A stretch of 64,000 bases of DNA, from NCBI RefSeq assembly GCF_024809855.1, contig NZ_JANUEM010000012.1:83322-147321 (forward strand), in the 5' to 3' direction. The notes beneath the pieces are model-generated. The model was not told the DNA's origin. It saw only the letters and a program-made list of their open reading frames with translations, and searched no databases. Shown here piece by piece: positions 26,770 through 37,950 of the stretch; positions within the stretch are counted from its first letter, which is position 1, and each line of letters starts with the position of its first letter. The translations under genes were made by a program, and so were the position numbers. Source of the stretch: Rheinheimera pacifica (GTDB lineage Bacteria; Pseudomonadota; Gammaproteobacteria; Enterobacterales; Alteromonadaceae).

Positions 26770-27666
26770 ATGGCCCGATTTCGTTTACTACCGGATGAAC
26801 AACAGGCCCGCTCACCGCTGCTGTTGCTGTGGCGCGAATTTTCCCGCCAGCATAGCGCTATGTCGGGGCTGGTATTATTTATACTGTTTTTTTTGCTGGC
26901 ACTGCTCTCGCCACTGCTAACCCCACATGATCCCTACCTGCAAAATGATACCCTGTTGCTGATTGCCCCCTCATGGTCTGAACAAGGGCTGGTACAATAT
27001 CCGTTTGGTACCGATGATTTGGGCCGTGATATGTTTTCCCGAATGCTGATGGGAGCCCGCTATACTTTTGGTATTGCCCTAATTACGGTAATAGGCGCCT
27101 TATTGATAGGCTTACTGCTGGGTGTACTGGCAGGTATGAGCAAAGGACTAAAATCCAGCGTATTTAACCATGTGCTCGATTTAGCGCTGACAATCCCGTC
27201 CTTACTGTTAGCTATTATTATCGTGGCTATACTCGGCCCTGGCCTGTTAAACACCGTGTGGGCCATTATGCTGGCTTTACTGCCGCAATTTGTTCATAGC
27301 ATCCGCAATGCTATTGCCGAACAGCTGAATCAGGATTACGTCACCGCATATCGCTTAGACGGTGCCAGCAACTGGCAGGTACTTACGCGGATAATTTTGC
27401 CTAATATCTGGGAGCGATTAACCGTAACCGCCACAATGGCATTATCAACCGCTATTCTCGATATTGCCGCTTTGGGTTTTCTTGGCCTTGGCGCTCAGGC
27501 CCCCACTGCTGAATGGGGTGCAATTATCGCTGACTCGCTGGATCTTATCTACGTTGCACCTGCCGGTGTTGCGCTGCCTGGGCTACTGATATTTACGGCG
27601 GTATTGTCAGTTAATCTGGTGGGCGACGGCCTGCGTAACGCCATGAAAAAACGGCGGGAAAACTAA
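26770..27666 (+). CDS. sapC: peptide ABC transporter permease SapC
   Basis: A 298-residue inner-membrane permease of the DppC/OppC type, with an N-terminal OppC_N segment (EFSRQHSAMSGLVLFILFFL) and about six helices. The EAA loop reads YVTAYRLDGASNWQVLTRIILPNI. PFGTDDLGRDMFSRMLMGARYTFGIAL is the family signature before the core helices. Its TAA stop shares bases with the sapD ATG. Confidence 0.95.
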   Translation: MARFRLLPDEQQARSPLLLLWREFSRQHSAMSGLVLFILFFLLALLSPLLTPHDPYLQNDTLLLIAPSWSEQGLVQYPFGTDDLGRDMFSRMLMGARYTFGIALITVIGALLIGLLLGVLAGMSKGLKSSVFNHVLDLALTIPSLLLAIIIVAILGPGLLNTVWAIMLALLPQFVHSIRNAIAEQLNQDYVTAYRLDGASNWQVLTRIILPNIWERLTVTATMALSTAILDIAALGFLGLGAQAPTAEWGAIIADSLDLIYVAPAGVALPGLLIFTAVLSVNLVGDGLRNAMKKRREN

Positions 27667-28661
27667 TGCTGTTACTCGACATTAAAAACCTGACCATAGA
27701 GCTAAAAACTCCCGACGGCTTAATCCGGGCAGTTGATCGGGTTAATCTCAGCTTACGTGAAGGTGAAACCCGCGGCCTGGTGGGTGAATCCGGTTCAGGT
27801 AAAAGCCTTATAGCCAAAGCTATTGTGGGCGTACTAAACAAGCGTTGGCAGGTCAGTGCCGACCGCTTTAACTGGTGCGGGCAGGACTTGCTGCGTTTAC
27901 CCTATGATCAGCAGCGCAAAGTCATTGGCCGTGACATTGCTATGATATACCAGGAACCCAGCCGCAGCCTCGATCCCACCGCCGCCATACTGGAGCAGCT
28001 TGAAGAAGCTATTCCCGCCCACCTGCTGGAAGGCCCCTGGTGGAAACGCAGTTATCTGCGCCGGCGTAAGGCAATTGGCTTACTGCACAAAGTGGGCGTG
28101 CGCGATCACCAGGCAGTATTACAAAGCTATCCTTATCAATTATCTGAGGGTGTTTGCCAGAAAATCATGATTGCTATGGCCATTGCCAAAGCACCAAAGC
28201 TATTAATTGCTGATGAGCCCACTACAGCATTGGAAAGCACTACCCAGGCGCAGCTGTTTCGTTTGCTGGCCAGTTTTAACCAGCTAAAAGGCACCTCGGT
28301 ATTGCTGATAAGCCACGAGCTGGAAAGCATAGCCCGTTACACACAAAGCCTCAGTGTGTTGTACTGTGGTCAGTTAGTTGAAGCAGGCGAAACCGCCAGC
28401 ATTATCAAACAGCCTTACCATCCCTACACCAACGCCCTGATTAAAAGCGTACCGGAGTTTCAACCGAACCTGCAGCCGAAAACACCACTATATGCCCTGC
28501 CTGGCAGTATTCCGGTACTGCAACATTTACCTATTGGCTGCCGTCTCGGCCCCCGTTGCCCGAATGCGCGCAAAGAATGTGTAAAAACACCGACACTGGA
28601 ACGCCTGCAAAATCACTATTACAGCTGTCATTTTCCCTTAATTGGTAAAAAAGACTTATGA
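27666..28661 (+). CDS. sapD: peptide ABC transporter ATP-binding protein SapD
   Basis: A 331-residue ABC ATPase of the OppD/DppD type. Walker A is GESGSGKSLI; Walker B is LLIADEPTTALE. The signature motif is altered to LSEGVCQKIMIAMA instead of LSGGxxQR, an alteration also seen in SapD proteins. The C-terminal oligopeptide-transport domain carries conserved cysteines (GCRLGPRCPNARKEC and YYSCH) seen in the Dpp/Opp group, where they bind an iron-sulfur cluster in relatives. Confidence 0.94.
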   Translation: MLLLDIKNLTIELKTPDGLIRAVDRVNLSLREGETRGLVGESGSGKSLIAKAIVGVLNKRWQVSADRFNWCGQDLLRLPYDQQRKVIGRDIAMIYQEPSRSLDPTAAILEQLEEAIPAHLLEGPWWKRSYLRRRKAIGLLHKVGVRDHQAVLQSYPYQLSEGVCQKIMIAMAIAKAPKLLIADEPTTALESTTQAQLFRLLASFNQLKGTSVLLISHELESIARYTQSLSVLYCGQLVEAGETASIIKQPYHPYTNALIKSVPEFQPNLQPKTPLYALPGSIPVLQHLPIGCRLGPRCPNARKECVKTPTLERLQNHYYSCHFPLIGKKDL

Positions 28662-29425
28662 ATACCCTGCTTGAAGTCAGAGATCTGTGTAAAACCTATC
28701 ACAAACAAAGTGGCTGGTTTAGCCAGCGCAGTGTTATTGCAGTGCAAAATATCAATTTTACGCTGGCAGAAGGTAAAACTCTGGCCATTGTCGGTGAAAC
28801 CGGCTCTGGCAAAAGTACGCTGGCAAAACTACTGGTAGGCATTGAAAAACCAGACAGTGGCGATATTCTGCTGGCAGGGCAGCCGGTTAAAATTAGCCAC
28901 TACCGGCAATATAATCATGTTATCCGGTTTATTTTTCAGGATGCAGCGAAGTCACTCAATCCACACCAGAAAATAGGCCAGATGCTGGACGACGTATTGC
29001 GTTTTAGCACAGTACTGGACCCGCAACAACGCAAGTTAAAAATCCGCCAGACATTAAAACAGCTCGGTTTGCTGGATGAACACAGCGAATACTATCCACA
29101 TATGTTTTCCGGTGGTCAGTTACAACGGGTAGCGCTGGCCAGAGCACTGATCCTTGACCCCAAGCTGCTTATTCTGGATGAAGCACTGACCGCACTGGAT
29201 CCATCGCTGCGGGCACAAATTGTGAACTTACTGCTGGAGTTGCAGCAAAAATCAGGCCTGGCTTATCTGCTGATCACCAATCATTTACGGCTGGTTCGTC
29301 ATATCGCTGACGATTTGCTGGTATTGCATCAGGGCTCAGCGCTGGATTACGGCAATACCGCACATGTATTTGCCAATGCCGGGCATGACTACAGCCGCAA
29401 ATTGATTAATAGCGCTATTACATAA
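28658..29425 (+). CDS. sapF: peptide ABC transporter ATP-binding protein SapF
   Basis: A 255-residue ABC ATPase, the second ATPase of the Sap transporter. Walker A is GETGSGKSTLAKLLVG, the signature is FSGGQLQRVALARAL, and Walker B is LLILDEALTALDPSLRAQ. It overlaps sapD by four bases (ATGA) and closes the sapABCDF operon, which ends in a strong terminator. Confidence 0.95.
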   Translation: MNTLLEVRDLCKTYHKQSGWFSQRSVIAVQNINFTLAEGKTLAIVGETGSGKSTLAKLLVGIEKPDSGDILLAGQPVKISHYRQYNHVIRFIFQDAAKSLNPHQKIGQMLDDVLRFSTVLDPQQRKLKIRQTLKQLGLLDEHSEYYPHMFSGGQLQRVALARALILDPKLLILDEALTALDPSLRAQIVNLLLELQQKSGLAYLLITNHLRLVRHIADDLLVLHQGSALDYGNTAHVFANAGHDYSRKLINSAIT

Positions 29426-29457
29426 AAAAACCGTGGCAAGCCACGGTTTTTTTTAAT
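29424..29457. terminator. bidirectional terminator between sapF and ppiD
   Basis: Seven A, CCGTGGC, AA, GCCACGG, seven or more T: a stem readable on both strands between two convergent genes. Confidence 0.92.
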
Positions 29458-29472
29458 CTATCTGTATTTGTA

Positions 29473-31380
29473 TTACTGAGTATCTGTTACTGCTGCACGT
29501 AAATTACGGCTTATATCAGCCTTAGCTTTTAACGCTGCAATTACGGCACGGTAATGTTGCTCTGCCTGCTGCTCTGCCAGACGATCCAGCTGCGCAGGTT
29601 CCGGCACCATTGTTACTTCGGCATCTTTTACTGCCAACACAGACACCAAGGCAATATCACCATTAGCCAGCGTAGTCAGCTCTATAGCCGGTTTATCAGC
29701 CGGACGAGGCATAGCAAACGCTTTAGCACGGATTTGTGCATCCAGTGTACCGCCAAAGCGTGGCACATCTGCTGCTTGCTCCAGTGTTAATGATGCCTGT
29801 TCAGCCTGCGCCTTTAAACTGTCCTGCCCAGCCGATGCCAATATCTCTTCACCCTTGGCTTTGGCTAACAACGAGCTTTGCTCTGCACGAACAACGGCTT
29901 CTACTTCTGCTTTAACTTCTTCCAGCGTTTGGGTACGTTTTGCCTGGTGATCAGTAACACGCACTACGATAGCGTGTTGATTATCCAGTTCAATCACCTC
30001 ACTGTTTAGCCGCTCATTAATAAAGCCGCTATCGAAGATTTTACTCATTACCGCAGGTGCAGACAAAGGCGCAGTAGCTTCATTGCGGCTGAATAATGGT
30101 GTTGAAATAATCTTGCCATCTACCGCTGCTGCTGCGTCTTCCAGTGTATCCGGCACTTCAAAACTGACTTCGGCCAAACGTTGCTGTAAATCATAAAACT
30201 TTGCCGTTGCCGCATCTTGTTTGATACGTTCTGCAATATCTGCAGATACTTCTGCGAATTCCTGAACCTGCGCCGGTTCCAGAGTAACTAACTTAATAAT
30301 ATGGTAACCATAAGCGCTTCTTACCACAGAGCTAAGCTCGCCGGTTTCCTTCATAGCAAAAGCAACACGCTCAAATTCAGGGTCTACATCACCCGCAGCC
30401 AGCCACCCCAATACACCGCCGTTATCTGCAGAAAAGGTATCAGCAGATTCTGCTTTAGCCAACTGAGCAAAATCAGCACCGGCTTTTAACTGCTGTAAAA
30501 TTGCTTCCGCTTTTGCCGCTACAGCAGGGTCGTCCTGCTCGGCTTCCAGCATAATATGCGCAACCTGGCGACGCTCATCACGGGTGTAACGTGTTTTGTT
30601 TGCCTGGTAATATTCAGCCATTTGCTGCTCAGTCACTTCAATATCGGCAGCCAGCGCAGCAGCTGATAACTCAACATAGTTGACAGCCACTTTTTGCTCG
30701 GTTTCAAATTGCTCCAGATGAGTCGTGTAATAGTCTTGCAGCATTTGTTCTGTCAGCTCTACGTTAGCGGCAAAATCTGCTGCAGCAATACGCACAAATT
30801 CGATATCACGGCTTTGCTGCTGTAATTTGGCCAGTAACTGCATATCTTTAACAGTGGCAAATTCGCTGCTCAGTAAACCAATTAATAACTGGTTGCGGGA
30901 CATTTGCTCACGCATCATTTCACGGAACTGATCTGGCTGATAACCGGCCTGGCGCAGTAAAGCCTGATAACGGTCATTATTAAACTGGCCGTCAACCTGA
31001 AACTCTGTCATACCGCGGATAGCGTCACGAACCTGCTCATCACTGACGCGCAGGCCAAGCTTGGCAGCAAATTGCTTTTGCAGAGTCTCGTCAATAAGAC
31101 GCTCCAGCACTTCGCTGCGAAAATTATTCATATAAGCGTTATCTGCGGCCAGGGTGGCGTACATTTCACCAAACTGCTGTTGCAGCCGTGCCCGTTCATT
31201 CTGAAATGCCTGGTCAAAGTCTGCACGGCTGATTTTTTCACCGTTAACCTCTGCCACATTAACTTCGGCAGGCGCACTTAAGTAACTGCCAACACCTGCT
31301 AATGCGAACGTCAGGATCACTAAGCCTAAAATAGACTTGGCAATGATTCCCTGCGAGCCTTCTCTGATTCTTTCTAACAT
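29473..31380 (-). CDS. ppiD: periplasmic folding chaperone PpiD (parvulin-type)
   Basis: A 635-residue inner-membrane-anchored periplasmic chaperone that interacts with the Sec translocon. A cytoplasmic N-terminus (MLERIREGSQGIIAKSILG) leads into one transmembrane helix (about 13-34). A SurA_N-like chaperone region follows, then a parvulin domain at about 265-365 (RQVAHIMLEAEQDD to GYHIIKL). The parvulin domain of PpiD is often inactive; activity is not judged here. It lies downstream of hupB, as in E. coli. Confidence 0.95.
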   Translation of the reverse strand: MLERIREGSQGIIAKSILGLVILTFALAGVGSYLSAPAEVNVAEVNGEKISRADFDQAFQNERARLQQQFGEMYATLAADNAYMNNFRSEVLERLIDETLQKQFAAKLGLRVSDEQVRDAIRGMTEFQVDGQFNNDRYQALLRQAGYQPDQFREMMREQMSRNQLLIGLLSSEFATVKDMQLLAKLQQQSRDIEFVRIAAADFAANVELTEQMLQDYYTTHLEQFETEQKVAVNYVELSAAALAADIEVTEQQMAEYYQANKTRYTRDERRQVAHIMLEAEQDDPAVAAKAEAILQQLKAGADFAQLAKAESADTFSADNGGVLGWLAAGDVDPEFERVAFAMKETGELSSVVRSAYGYHIIKLVTLEPAQVQEFAEVSADIAERIKQDAATAKFYDLQQRLAEVSFEVPDTLEDAAAAVDGKIISTPLFSRNEATAPLSAPAVMSKIFDSGFINERLNSEVIELDNQHAIVVRVTDHQAKRTQTLEEVKAEVEAVVRAEQSSLLAKAKGEEILASAGQDSLKAQAEQASLTLEQAADVPRFGGTLDAQIRAKAFAMPRPADKPAIELTTLANGDIALVSVLAVKDAEVTMVPEPAQLDRLAEQQAEQHYRAVIAALKAKADISRNLRAAVTDTQ

Positions 31381-31446
31381 CTTAGCACGATCTCTTTATT
31401 CATCTTTAACGGCTGGGAGGCAACAAAAACGCATCTTGGTTGCCGT

Positions 31447-31480
31447 AAAAAAAAACGCATCTTAACAGATGCGCTTTTTT
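31447..31480 (-). terminator. Rho-independent terminator of hupB
   Basis: Minus strand GCGCATCT / AGATGCG stem with a short loop, followed by nine T. It separates hupB from ppiD. Confidence 0.85.
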
Positions 31481-31570
31481 TAGAGAAGCCTTTGGAAGAC
31501 TGAGGTCACTGTATTAAGCTGCCTGCTACTTCCAAAATCGGCACTTTGTTTGTCTTTACCAAACTAAAGC

Positions 31571-31843
31571 TTAGTTACAGGCGTCTTTTAACGCTTTACC
31601 AGGCTTGAAAGAAGGAATTTTCGCAGACGCGATTTGAATAGTTGCACCAGTTTGTGGGTTACGGCCAGTACGGGCTGCACGCTCACGTACACTGTAAGTA
31701 CCAAAACCAACTAATGCTACAGAGTCGCCTTCTTTAAGAGCTTCGGTAACAGCATCAATGAACGAATCTAAAGCACGACCAGCTGCTGCTTTAGAAATGT
31801 CTGCACCAGCAGCAATTTTGTCGATAAGTTGAGACTTGTTCAC
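31571..31843 (-). CDS. hupB: DNA-binding protein HU-beta
   Basis: A 90-residue histone-like protein that bends and wraps DNA. The sequence starts (V)[20 protein letters not shown] and contains the signature [21 protein letters not shown], in which the arginine- and proline-bearing arm enters the minor groove. The start is a GTG at 31841-31843, preceded by GGGGATGATATT; this gives exactly 90 residues, the standard HU length. An upstream in-frame ATG would add 12 unrelated residues. It follows lon, as in E. coli. Confidence 0.96.
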   Translation of the reverse strand: MNKSQLIDKIAAGADISKAAAGRALDSFIDAVTEALKEGDSVALVGFGTYSVRERAARTGRNPQTGATIQIASAKIPSFKPGKALKDACN

Positions 31844-32052
31844 AATATCATCCCCTTCAATTGTTATTATTTTCAACAACTACACTTCATTAGTTCTGTA
31901 AGTGAGCTTCATCGTTATAACAAGCATTTTTCAGGCTTGCAAGCAAAAAAGCAGCAAAACTAACAGTTCTGGCTTTGACTGCAGCCCTTGTATAACAAGG
32001 GCTTGGTCGAAACTTTCCATAACTTAGCACAGCCAACGGGAATGAAAAGCCC

Positions 32053-34449
32053 CTACGCAGGATTTTTTTCCGTTTTTTTGCTTTTTGCTGGATTTTTTAC
32101 CGTTTCACCCACTGAAACACGCTCTAAAGGCTCTTGTAACGCCAGCTCCAGCACTTCATCTATCCATTTTACGGCGCAAATTTCGATGTCACCTTTTACA
32201 TTGTCAGGGATATCTTTTAAATCACGCACGTTATCATGCGGAATAAGTACCCGCTTAATGCCACCACGGTGCGCTGCCAGCAGCTTCTCTTTTAAGCCAC
32301 CAATGGGCAATACTTCACCACGCAGAGTAATTTCACCTGTCATGGCAACATCGGCCCGTACCGGGTTACCGGTTAAGCTGGATACCAATGCAGTGACCAT
32401 ACCAATACCGGCACTGGGGCCGTCTTTTGGCGTTGCGCCTTCAGGCACATGCACATGAATATCACGTTTTTCGTAAAAGTCTTCGTTGATACGCAAGCCT
32501 GCCGCGCGGCTACGAACTACTGTCATTGCAGCCTGGATAGACTCTTTCATCACATCACCCAGCGAGCCGGTAAAGGTTAGCTTACCCTTACCCACTACAG
32601 ACGCAGCTTCAATGGTCAGCAAATCACCGCCTACTTCAGTCCAGGCTAAACCTGTTACCTGGCCGATACGGTTGCTATCTTCAGCTTTGCCGTAGTCATA
32701 GCGCTGCACGCCAAGGTAATCTTCCAGGTTCTGCTGATTTACCACTACCTGCTTTAAACCTTTGGTCAGCAATATTTGCTTTACCGCTTTGCGGCATAGT
32801 TTGGAGATTTCACGCTCTAAACTGCGCACCCCTGCCTCGCGGGTGTAATAGCGGATAATGCCGATAATGGCGCTGTCTTCAATCACAATTTCGCTGGCTT
32901 TTAAACCATTACGGCCAATTTGCTTGGTAATAAGGTGCTGTCTGGCAATATTCAGCTTTTCATCTTCGGTATAACCGGCCAGACGAATTACTTCCATCCG
33001 GTCGAGCAAGGCCGCTGGAATATTCAGGCTGTTGGACGTTGCAAAAAACATCACATCGGATAAATCGTAGTCTACTTCCAGGTAATGGTCGCTAAATGCG
33101 GTATTCTGTTCCGGATCTAATACCTCCAGTAATGCTGCTGCCGGATCACCACGGAAATCGGACGCCATCTTGTCAATTTCATCCAATAAAAACAGCGGGT
33201 TACGCACACCAACTTTCGCCATTTTCTGAATAATTTTGCCCGGCATAGAACCGATATAAGTACGGCGGTGACCGCGAATTTCAGCTTCATCACGCACGCC
33301 GCCCAGCGCCATCCGCACGTACTTACGCCCGGTCGCTTTAGCAACAGACTGCCCCAGTGAGGTTTTGCCCACACCCGGAGGGCCAACCAGACAAAGGATA
33401 GGGCCTTTTAACTTATTAACGCGTTGCTGTACTGCTAAATATTCAACAATGCGCTCTTTTACCTTTTCCAGGCCATAGTGGTCTGCATTAAGAATTTGCT
33501 CGGCCACAGCCAGGTTTTTCTTTACCTTGCTGCGTTTTTTCCACGGGACATTAGCCAGCCAGTCGATATAGCTGCGCACCACTGTTGCTTCTGCTGACAT
33601 TGGCGACATCATTTTCAGCTTTTGCAACTCGCTACGGGCTTTATCTGTCACCTCTTGCGGCATTTGTGCCTGTTCAATCTTTTTATTCAGTGTTTCAAAT
33701 TCATCCGGCGCATCTTCCAGCTCACCCAGTTCACGCTGAATCGCTTTCATTTGCTCATTCAGGTAATACTCGCGCTGGCTTTTCTCCATCTGCTTTTTCA
33801 CCCGGCTGCGAATACGGCGCTCTACCTGAAGAATGTCAATTTCACTCTCCATCATTGCCATCAGATATTCAAGCCGCTCGGTTACGTCGAAGATTTCCAG
33901 CACTTTTTGTTTATCTTCAACCTTTAACGGCATATGTGCAGCCATAGTATCAGCCAGCCGTGCCGGCTCGTCTATACCGGTCAGTGCCGTTAATACTTCC
34001 GGCGGAATCTTTTTATTCAGTTTGATATAGCCTTCAAACTGATTAATGGCTGAGCGCAGAAACACTTCCTGCTCACGGCTATCCACTTCAGCTGTTTCAA
34101 TAATATCAACGTAGGCTGCAAAGGCTTTGTCTGTCTCTGTAAACTCAGCCAGCCTGGCGCGGCGGCTGCCCTCAACCAATACTTTAACGGTACCGTCAGG
34201 CAGTTTCAGTAACTGTAAAATTGTCGCAACCGTACCTACTTCATATAAATCAGTCGCTGCAGGGTCATCCAGCGTGGCGTCTTTTTGCGCTACCAGGAAA
34301 ATTTGTTTGTCGTTATCCATAGCGGCATCAAGGCATTTAATTGATTTTGCCCGACCGACAAATAATGGAATAACCATATGGGGATAAACGACCACGTCCC
34401 GCAGTGCCAGTACCGGCATATGCAAACGTTCAGCGTGTTCTGATGTCAT
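32053..34449 (-). CDS. lon: ATP-dependent protease Lon
   Basis: A 798-residue cytoplasmic AAA+ serine protease that removes misfolded and regulatory proteins. The N-terminal substrate-binding domain starts [20 protein letters not shown]. Walker A is [13 protein letters not shown] and Walker B lies in [11 protein letters not shown]. The protease domain has the catalytic serine in [12 protein letters not shown] with the lysine further on ([21 protein letters not shown]). A heat-shock (sigma-32) promoter lies upstream. The C-terminus is slightly extended with basic residues (SKKTEKNPA). Confidence 0.98.
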   Translation of the reverse strand: MTSEHAERLHMPVLALRDVVVYPHMVIPLFVGRAKSIKCLDAAMDNDKQIFLVAQKDATLDDPAATDLYEVGTVATILQLLKLPDGTVKVLVEGSRRARLAEFTETDKAFAAYVDIIETAEVDSREQEVFLRSAINQFEGYIKLNKKIPPEVLTALTGIDEPARLADTMAAHMPLKVEDKQKVLEIFDVTERLEYLMAMMESEIDILQVERRIRSRVKKQMEKSQREYYLNEQMKAIQRELGELEDAPDEFETLNKKIEQAQMPQEVTDKARSELQKLKMMSPMSAEATVVRSYIDWLANVPWKKRSKVKKNLAVAEQILNADHYGLEKVKERIVEYLAVQQRVNKLKGPILCLVGPPGVGKTSLGQSVAKATGRKYVRMALGGVRDEAEIRGHRRTYIGSMPGKIIQKMAKVGVRNPLFLLDEIDKMASDFRGDPAAALLEVLDPEQNTAFSDHYLEVDYDLSDVMFFATSNSLNIPAALLDRMEVIRLAGYTEDEKLNIARQHLITKQIGRNGLKASEIVIEDSAIIGIIRYYTREAGVRSLEREISKLCRKAVKQILLTKGLKQVVVNQQNLEDYLGVQRYDYGKAEDSNRIGQVTGLAWTEVGGDLLTIEAASVVGKGKLTFTGSLGDVMKESIQAAMTVVRSRAAGLRINEDFYEKRDIHVHVPEGATPKDGPSAGIGMVTALVSSLTGNPVRADVAMTGEITLRGEVLPIGGLKEKLLAAHRGGIKRVLIPHDNVRDLKDIPDNVKGDIEICAVKWIDEVLELALQEPLERVSVGETVKNPAKSKKTEKNPA

Positions 34450-34496
34450 TGATTCTCTCTCGAATTTAGTTACTGCAGGCGCGAATATGTTTCAGT

Positions 34497-34524
34497 ATAT
34501 GGGGTTCGTTTTAAAAACTTCAAT
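34497..34524 (-). promoter_or_regulatory. sigma-32 (heat-shock) promoter of lon
   Basis: On the minus strand ATTGAAG (34518-34524) and CCCCATAT (34497-34504) are separated by 13 bases, fitting the RpoH elements CTTGAAA and CCCCATNT. The start of transcription would be about 40 bases before lon, a classic heat-shock gene. Confidence 0.75.
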
Positions 34525-34534
34525 TACATATATG

Positions 34535-34563
34535 AAAAAGGAGCTGATTCAGCTCCTTTTTTT
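34535..34563 (-). terminator. Rho-independent terminator of clpX
   Basis: GGAGCTGA / TCAGCTCC stem flanked by A and T runs, 12 bases past the clpX stop; it separates clpX from lon. Confidence 0.88.
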
Positions 34564-34574
34564 CTGTGGCAGGA

Positions 34575-35855
34575 TTAATGTGACTCAGCCGCAACGGGCT
34601 CACTGCTCTGGTAAATCAGAATAGGGTCACTTTCACCGCGGATCACGGTTTCATCAATTACGACTTTTGAGACATCCTGCATTGATGGTAATTCATACAT
34701 AGTATCCAGCAGTACACCTTCGACAATAGAACGCAAACCACGGGCACCGGTTTTACGCTCCATTGCTTTTTGCGCAATGGCTTTTAGTGCGTCTTCACGG
34801 AACTCCAGCTCTACTTCTTCCATCGCGAATAAGGCTGCAAACTGTTTTACCAGAGCATTTTTCGGCTCACTGAGAATTTGTACCAATGCAGCTAAATCCA
34901 GCTCGGTTAAGGTGGCAACAACTGGCAGACGCCCGATAAACTCCGGGATCAGGCCATACTTCACCAAATCTTCCGGTTCTACATCACGGAAAGATTCACT
35001 TAAACTACGCGTGCTTTCTTTGCTGCGCACTTCAGCGCCAAAACCGATGCCAGAGCCTTTGGCGCAGCGCTGCTCTATCACTTTATCCAGCCCGGCAAAA
35101 GCACCACCACAGATAAACAGAATTTTTGAGGTATCAACCTGCAAGAACTCCTGCTGCGGATGCTTGCGGCCGCCTTGCGGTGGCACCGAAGCAACTGTGC
35201 CTTCAATCAGCTTTAACAGCGCCTGCTGCACACCTTCACCCGATACATCACGGGTAATAGATGGGTTATCAGACTTGCGCGAGATTTTGTCTATTTCATC
35301 AATGTAGACAATACCACGCTGGGCTTTTTCTACATCGTAATCGCACTTTTGCAGCAGCTTCTGAATAATATTTTCGACATCTTCACCAACATAACCAGCT
35401 TCAGTCAATGTAGTGGCGTCGGCCATAGTAAATGGCACATCAAGTAGACGGGCCAGCGTTTCAGCCAGCAGGGTTTTACCACTACCGGTGGGGCCTATCA
35501 GCAGAATATTACTTTTCCCAAGCTCAACGTCTTGCTTGTGCTGGGCACTGCGCAGGCGCTTGTAATGATTGTATACCGCCACTGCCAGCACTTTTTTTGC
35601 ATGATCCTGGCCAATAACATAATCGTCAAGATGATTACGAATTTCGCGCGGTACCGGCAATTTGTCGGCATCACGTTTCGGGGAAATGTCTTTAATTTCC
35701 TCGCGGATGATGTCATTGCATAAATCAACGCATTCATCACAAATATAAACCTGTGGGCCTGCAATCAACTTACGCACTTCATGCTGTGATTTGCCACAAA
35801 AAGAACAGTACAACAATTTACCGTTCTTATCGCCGTCAGTGCGGTGATCAGACAT
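34575..35855 (-). CDS. clpX: ClpX, unfoldase subunit of ClpXP protease
   Basis: A 426-residue AAA+ ATPase that recognises, unfolds and feeds substrates to ClpP. The N-terminal zinc finger has four cysteines ([10 protein letters not shown] and [10 protein letters not shown]). Walker A is [12 protein letters not shown], the pore-loop [11 protein letters not shown] is present, and the ClpP-contacting IGF loop reads [10 protein letters not shown]. Length equals the family norm. It follows clpP by 55 bases containing a hairpin without a T tract, so readthrough from clpP is likely. Confidence 0.98.
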   Translation of the reverse strand: MSDHRTDGDKNGKLLYCSFCGKSQHEVRKLIAGPQVYICDECVDLCNDIIREEIKDISPKRDADKLPVPREIRNHLDDYVIGQDHAKKVLAVAVYNHYKRLRSAQHKQDVELGKSNILLIGPTGSGKTLLAETLARLLDVPFTMADATTLTEAGYVGEDVENIIQKLLQKCDYDVEKAQRGIVYIDEIDKISRKSDNPSITRDVSGEGVQQALLKLIEGTVASVPPQGGRKHPQQEFLQVDTSKILFICGGAFAGLDKVIEQRCAKGSGIGFGAEVRSKESTRSLSESFRDVEPEDLVKYGLIPEFIGRLPVVATLTELDLAALVQILSEPKNALVKQFAALFAMEEVELEFREDALKAIAQKAMERKTGARGLRSIVEGVLLDTMYELPSMQDVSKVVIDETVIRGESDPILIYQSSEPVAAESH

Positions 35856-35910
35856 GTAACTACCTCTTTCACTACGGTGCAGCTCTGTAACGCAGAGCTG
35901 CCTAAAATGA

Positions 35911-36534
35911 TTACTTTGTTTCTCTGTTGGTTAATATGGCATCTACCAGGCCATAATCCAAGGCTTGCTGTGCACTTAAGAAGTTATCACGCTCAGTATC
36001 TTTGCAAACCTTCTCATAACTTTGATCACAGTGCTCGGCCATTAAGCGGTTTAATTTCTCTTTAATGCTTAAAATTTCCCGGGCATGAATTTCAAAATCA
36101 GTCGCCTGGCCCTGGAAACCACCTAACGGCTGGTGAATCATCACCCGCGCATTGGGTAAACAATAACGCTTACCTTTAGTGCCACCAGACAATAAAAACG
36201 CGCCCATACTGGCAGCCTGGCCCACACAAACGGTGGCAATATCCGGCTTTATGTAGCGCATGGTGTCATAAATTGACAAACCTGCGGTAACAGAGCCACC
36301 CGGTGAGTTAATATAAATATAGATGTCTTTTTCCGGATTTTCTGATTCTAAGAACAATAATTGCGCCACAATCAGGTTGGCCATGTGATCTTCGACCTGA
36401 CCGGTTAGAAAAATTACCCGCTCTTTTAACAGGCGCGAGTAGATATCGTAAGAACGTTCACCTTTGGCGGTTTGCTCAATAACCATCGGTACCAGTGCGC
36501 TGACAAGATCATTTAAATGTTGCGGCATAGACAT
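35911..36534 (-). CDS. clpP: ClpP, protease subunit
   Basis: A 207-residue serine peptidase that forms the two-ring chamber of ClpAP and ClpXP. Catalytic serine is in [14 protein letters not shown] and histidine in [17 protein letters not shown]; the aspartate follows in KDTERDNF. A short N-terminal propeptide is expected to be cut. It lies between tig and clpX; a terminator after tig means it has its own promoter, although none was clearly identified. Confidence 0.98.
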   Translation of the reverse strand: MSMPQHLNDLVSALVPMVIEQTAKGERSYDIYSRLLKERVIFLTGQVEDHMANLIVAQLLFLESENPEKDIYIYINSPGGSVTAGLSIYDTMRYIKPDIATVCVGQAASMGAFLLSGGTKGKRYCLPNARVMIHQPLGGFQGQATDFEIHAREILSIKEKLNRLMAEHCDQSYEKVCKDTERDNFLSAQQALDYGLVDAILTNRETK

Positions 36535-36573
36535 ATTTCAGAGTTCCCTTTAAATAGCTGGGTTTTGCTGTTG

Positions 36574-36611
36574 CAGAAAATAAAATGGCCCGAACTGTTG
36601 TCCGAGCCATT
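36574..36611 (-). terminator. Rho-independent terminator of tig
   Basis: Minus-strand stem AATGGCTCGGAC / GTTCGGGCCATT with an AACA loop and one or two G-T pairs, followed by TTATTTTC. It begins 28 bases past the tig stop. Confidence 0.75.
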
Positions 36612-36639
36612 AAAGCCGTCAAGCCAAAATAAGTCAATG

Positions 36640-37950
36640 TTAGTTGGCAGCTTGCGGGTTCATTATCTCGTCAAAAGCCGCTTTTTGTTCAGTCACTTTA
36701 GCGCTGGCCAGAATTACTTCAATGGCTTGCTCTTCCAGTGCTACATTGCGCATGCTTTGTAACAGCTCTTTGTTGCTGTTGTAGTACTGTACCACTTCTT
36801 GCGGATCTTCATAAGCAGAAGCAACAGTTTCAATTAACGCCTGAACCTTTTTATCGTCTACTTTCAGTTCACTGGTTTTGATCACTTCACCCAGCAACAA
36901 ACCTACTTTAACGCGATCTTTAGCCTGCTCTTCAAACAATGACGCTGGCAATTCCGGTAACTGCTTAGGATCTACGTTGTTACCAAAACGCTGCAGAGCC
37001 TGTTTACGCAGTACGTCTACTTCGCCTGCAATCAGTGCTTGTGGCACCTCAACTTCGTTGTTGGCTAATAAACCTTTGATAACCTGATCTTTTACTTTAG
37101 CTTTAATATTCTGGTTCAGCTCACGTTCCATGTTTTTACGCACTTCAACTTTCAGTGCATCAACAGTGGCAGTTTCTAAACCGAACAAGGTTGCAAATTC
37201 GTCAGTCAGTTCAGGCAGTACCTGTTGCTCTACAGTGTTTACCGTAACAGCAAAGCTGGCTGCTTTACCTTTTAAATTCTCAGCGTGGTATTCTTCCGGG
37301 AAAGTTACATCAACAGTAACTTGCTCACCGGCTTTTTTGCCAACGATACCGTCTTCAAAACCCGGGATCATCCGGCCCTGACCCAGCTCTAAGGTAAAGT
37401 TAGTGGCTTTGCCACCTTCAAACTCTTCGCCATCAATAGAACCGACAAAATCAATAATTACGCGATCACCAGTAGCGGCTTTGCCTTTTTTGGCTTCCCA
37501 CTTTGCGTGTTGCTTACGCAGAGTATCCAGCATCTTGTCTAAGTCGGCATCAGCAATTTCAACAACCGGCTTATTTACTTCGATTTTATCCAGGTTTTTA
37601 ACTTCAACTTCCGGATACACTTCAAAAGTAGCTTTAAATTCTAAATCTTTACCCTGCTCCAGTTGGCCTGGAGCAAAAGTTGGCGCGCCTGCCGGAGTCA
37701 GTTTGTTGGCAATAATGGCATCATAAAAATGGCGCTGCATTTGCTCACCGGCAACTTCCTGCAATACTGCCAGACCATAACGCTTTTGGATCAGTGTTAC
37801 CGGCGCTTTGCCCGGACGGAAACCGTCGATACGCTGACGCTTGGCCAGATCACGTAAACGGCTTTTTACTTCTGAGTCAATTTTGTCGGCCGGAACAGTG
37901 ATAGTTACTTGGCGCTCTAAACCCTGAGTGGTTTCCACAGAAACTTGCAT
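36640..37950 (-). CDS. tig: trigger factor
   Basis: A 436-residue ribosome-bound chaperone with peptidyl-prolyl isomerase activity. The N-terminal ribosome-docking loop appears as [10 protein letters not shown]. The FKBP-type domain (about 150-245) has [20 protein letters not shown] and [21 protein letters not shown]. The C-terminal domain forms the helical chaperone arms. It is the first gene of the conserved tig-clpP-clpX-lon-hupB-ppiD order. Confidence 0.98.
   Translation of the reverse strand: MQVSVETTQGLERQVTITVPADKIDSEVKSRLRDLAKRQRIDGFRPGKAPVTLIQKRYGLAVLQEVAGEQMQRHFYDAIIANKLTPAGAPTFAPGQLEQGKDLEFKATFEVYPEVEVKNLDKIEVNKPVVEIADADLDKMLDTLRKQHAKWEAKKGKAATGDRVIIDFVGSIDGEEFEGGKATNFTLELGQGRMIPGFEDGIVGKKAGEQVTVDVTFPEEYHAENLKGKAASFAVTVNTVEQQVLPELTDEFATLFGLETATVDALKVEVRKNMERELNQNIKAKVKDQVIKGLLANNEVEVPQALIAGEVDVLRKQALQRFGNNVDPKQLPELPASLFEEQAKDRVKVGLLLGEVIKTSELKVDDKKVQALIETVASAYEDPQEVVQYYNSNKELLQSMRNVALEEQAIEVILASAKVTEQKAAFDEIMNPQAAN

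Noticed and set aside
31983..32003. AGCCCTTG-TATAA-CAAGGGCT hairpin after lon
   Set aside because: Lacks a T run; could be a hupB leader or lon 3' structure, but nothing supports a specific call.
35879..35901. GCAGCTCTG / CAGAGCTGC hairpin between clpP and clpX
   Set aside because: A stable intercistronic hairpin without a T tract; probably allows readthrough, so not listed as a terminator.
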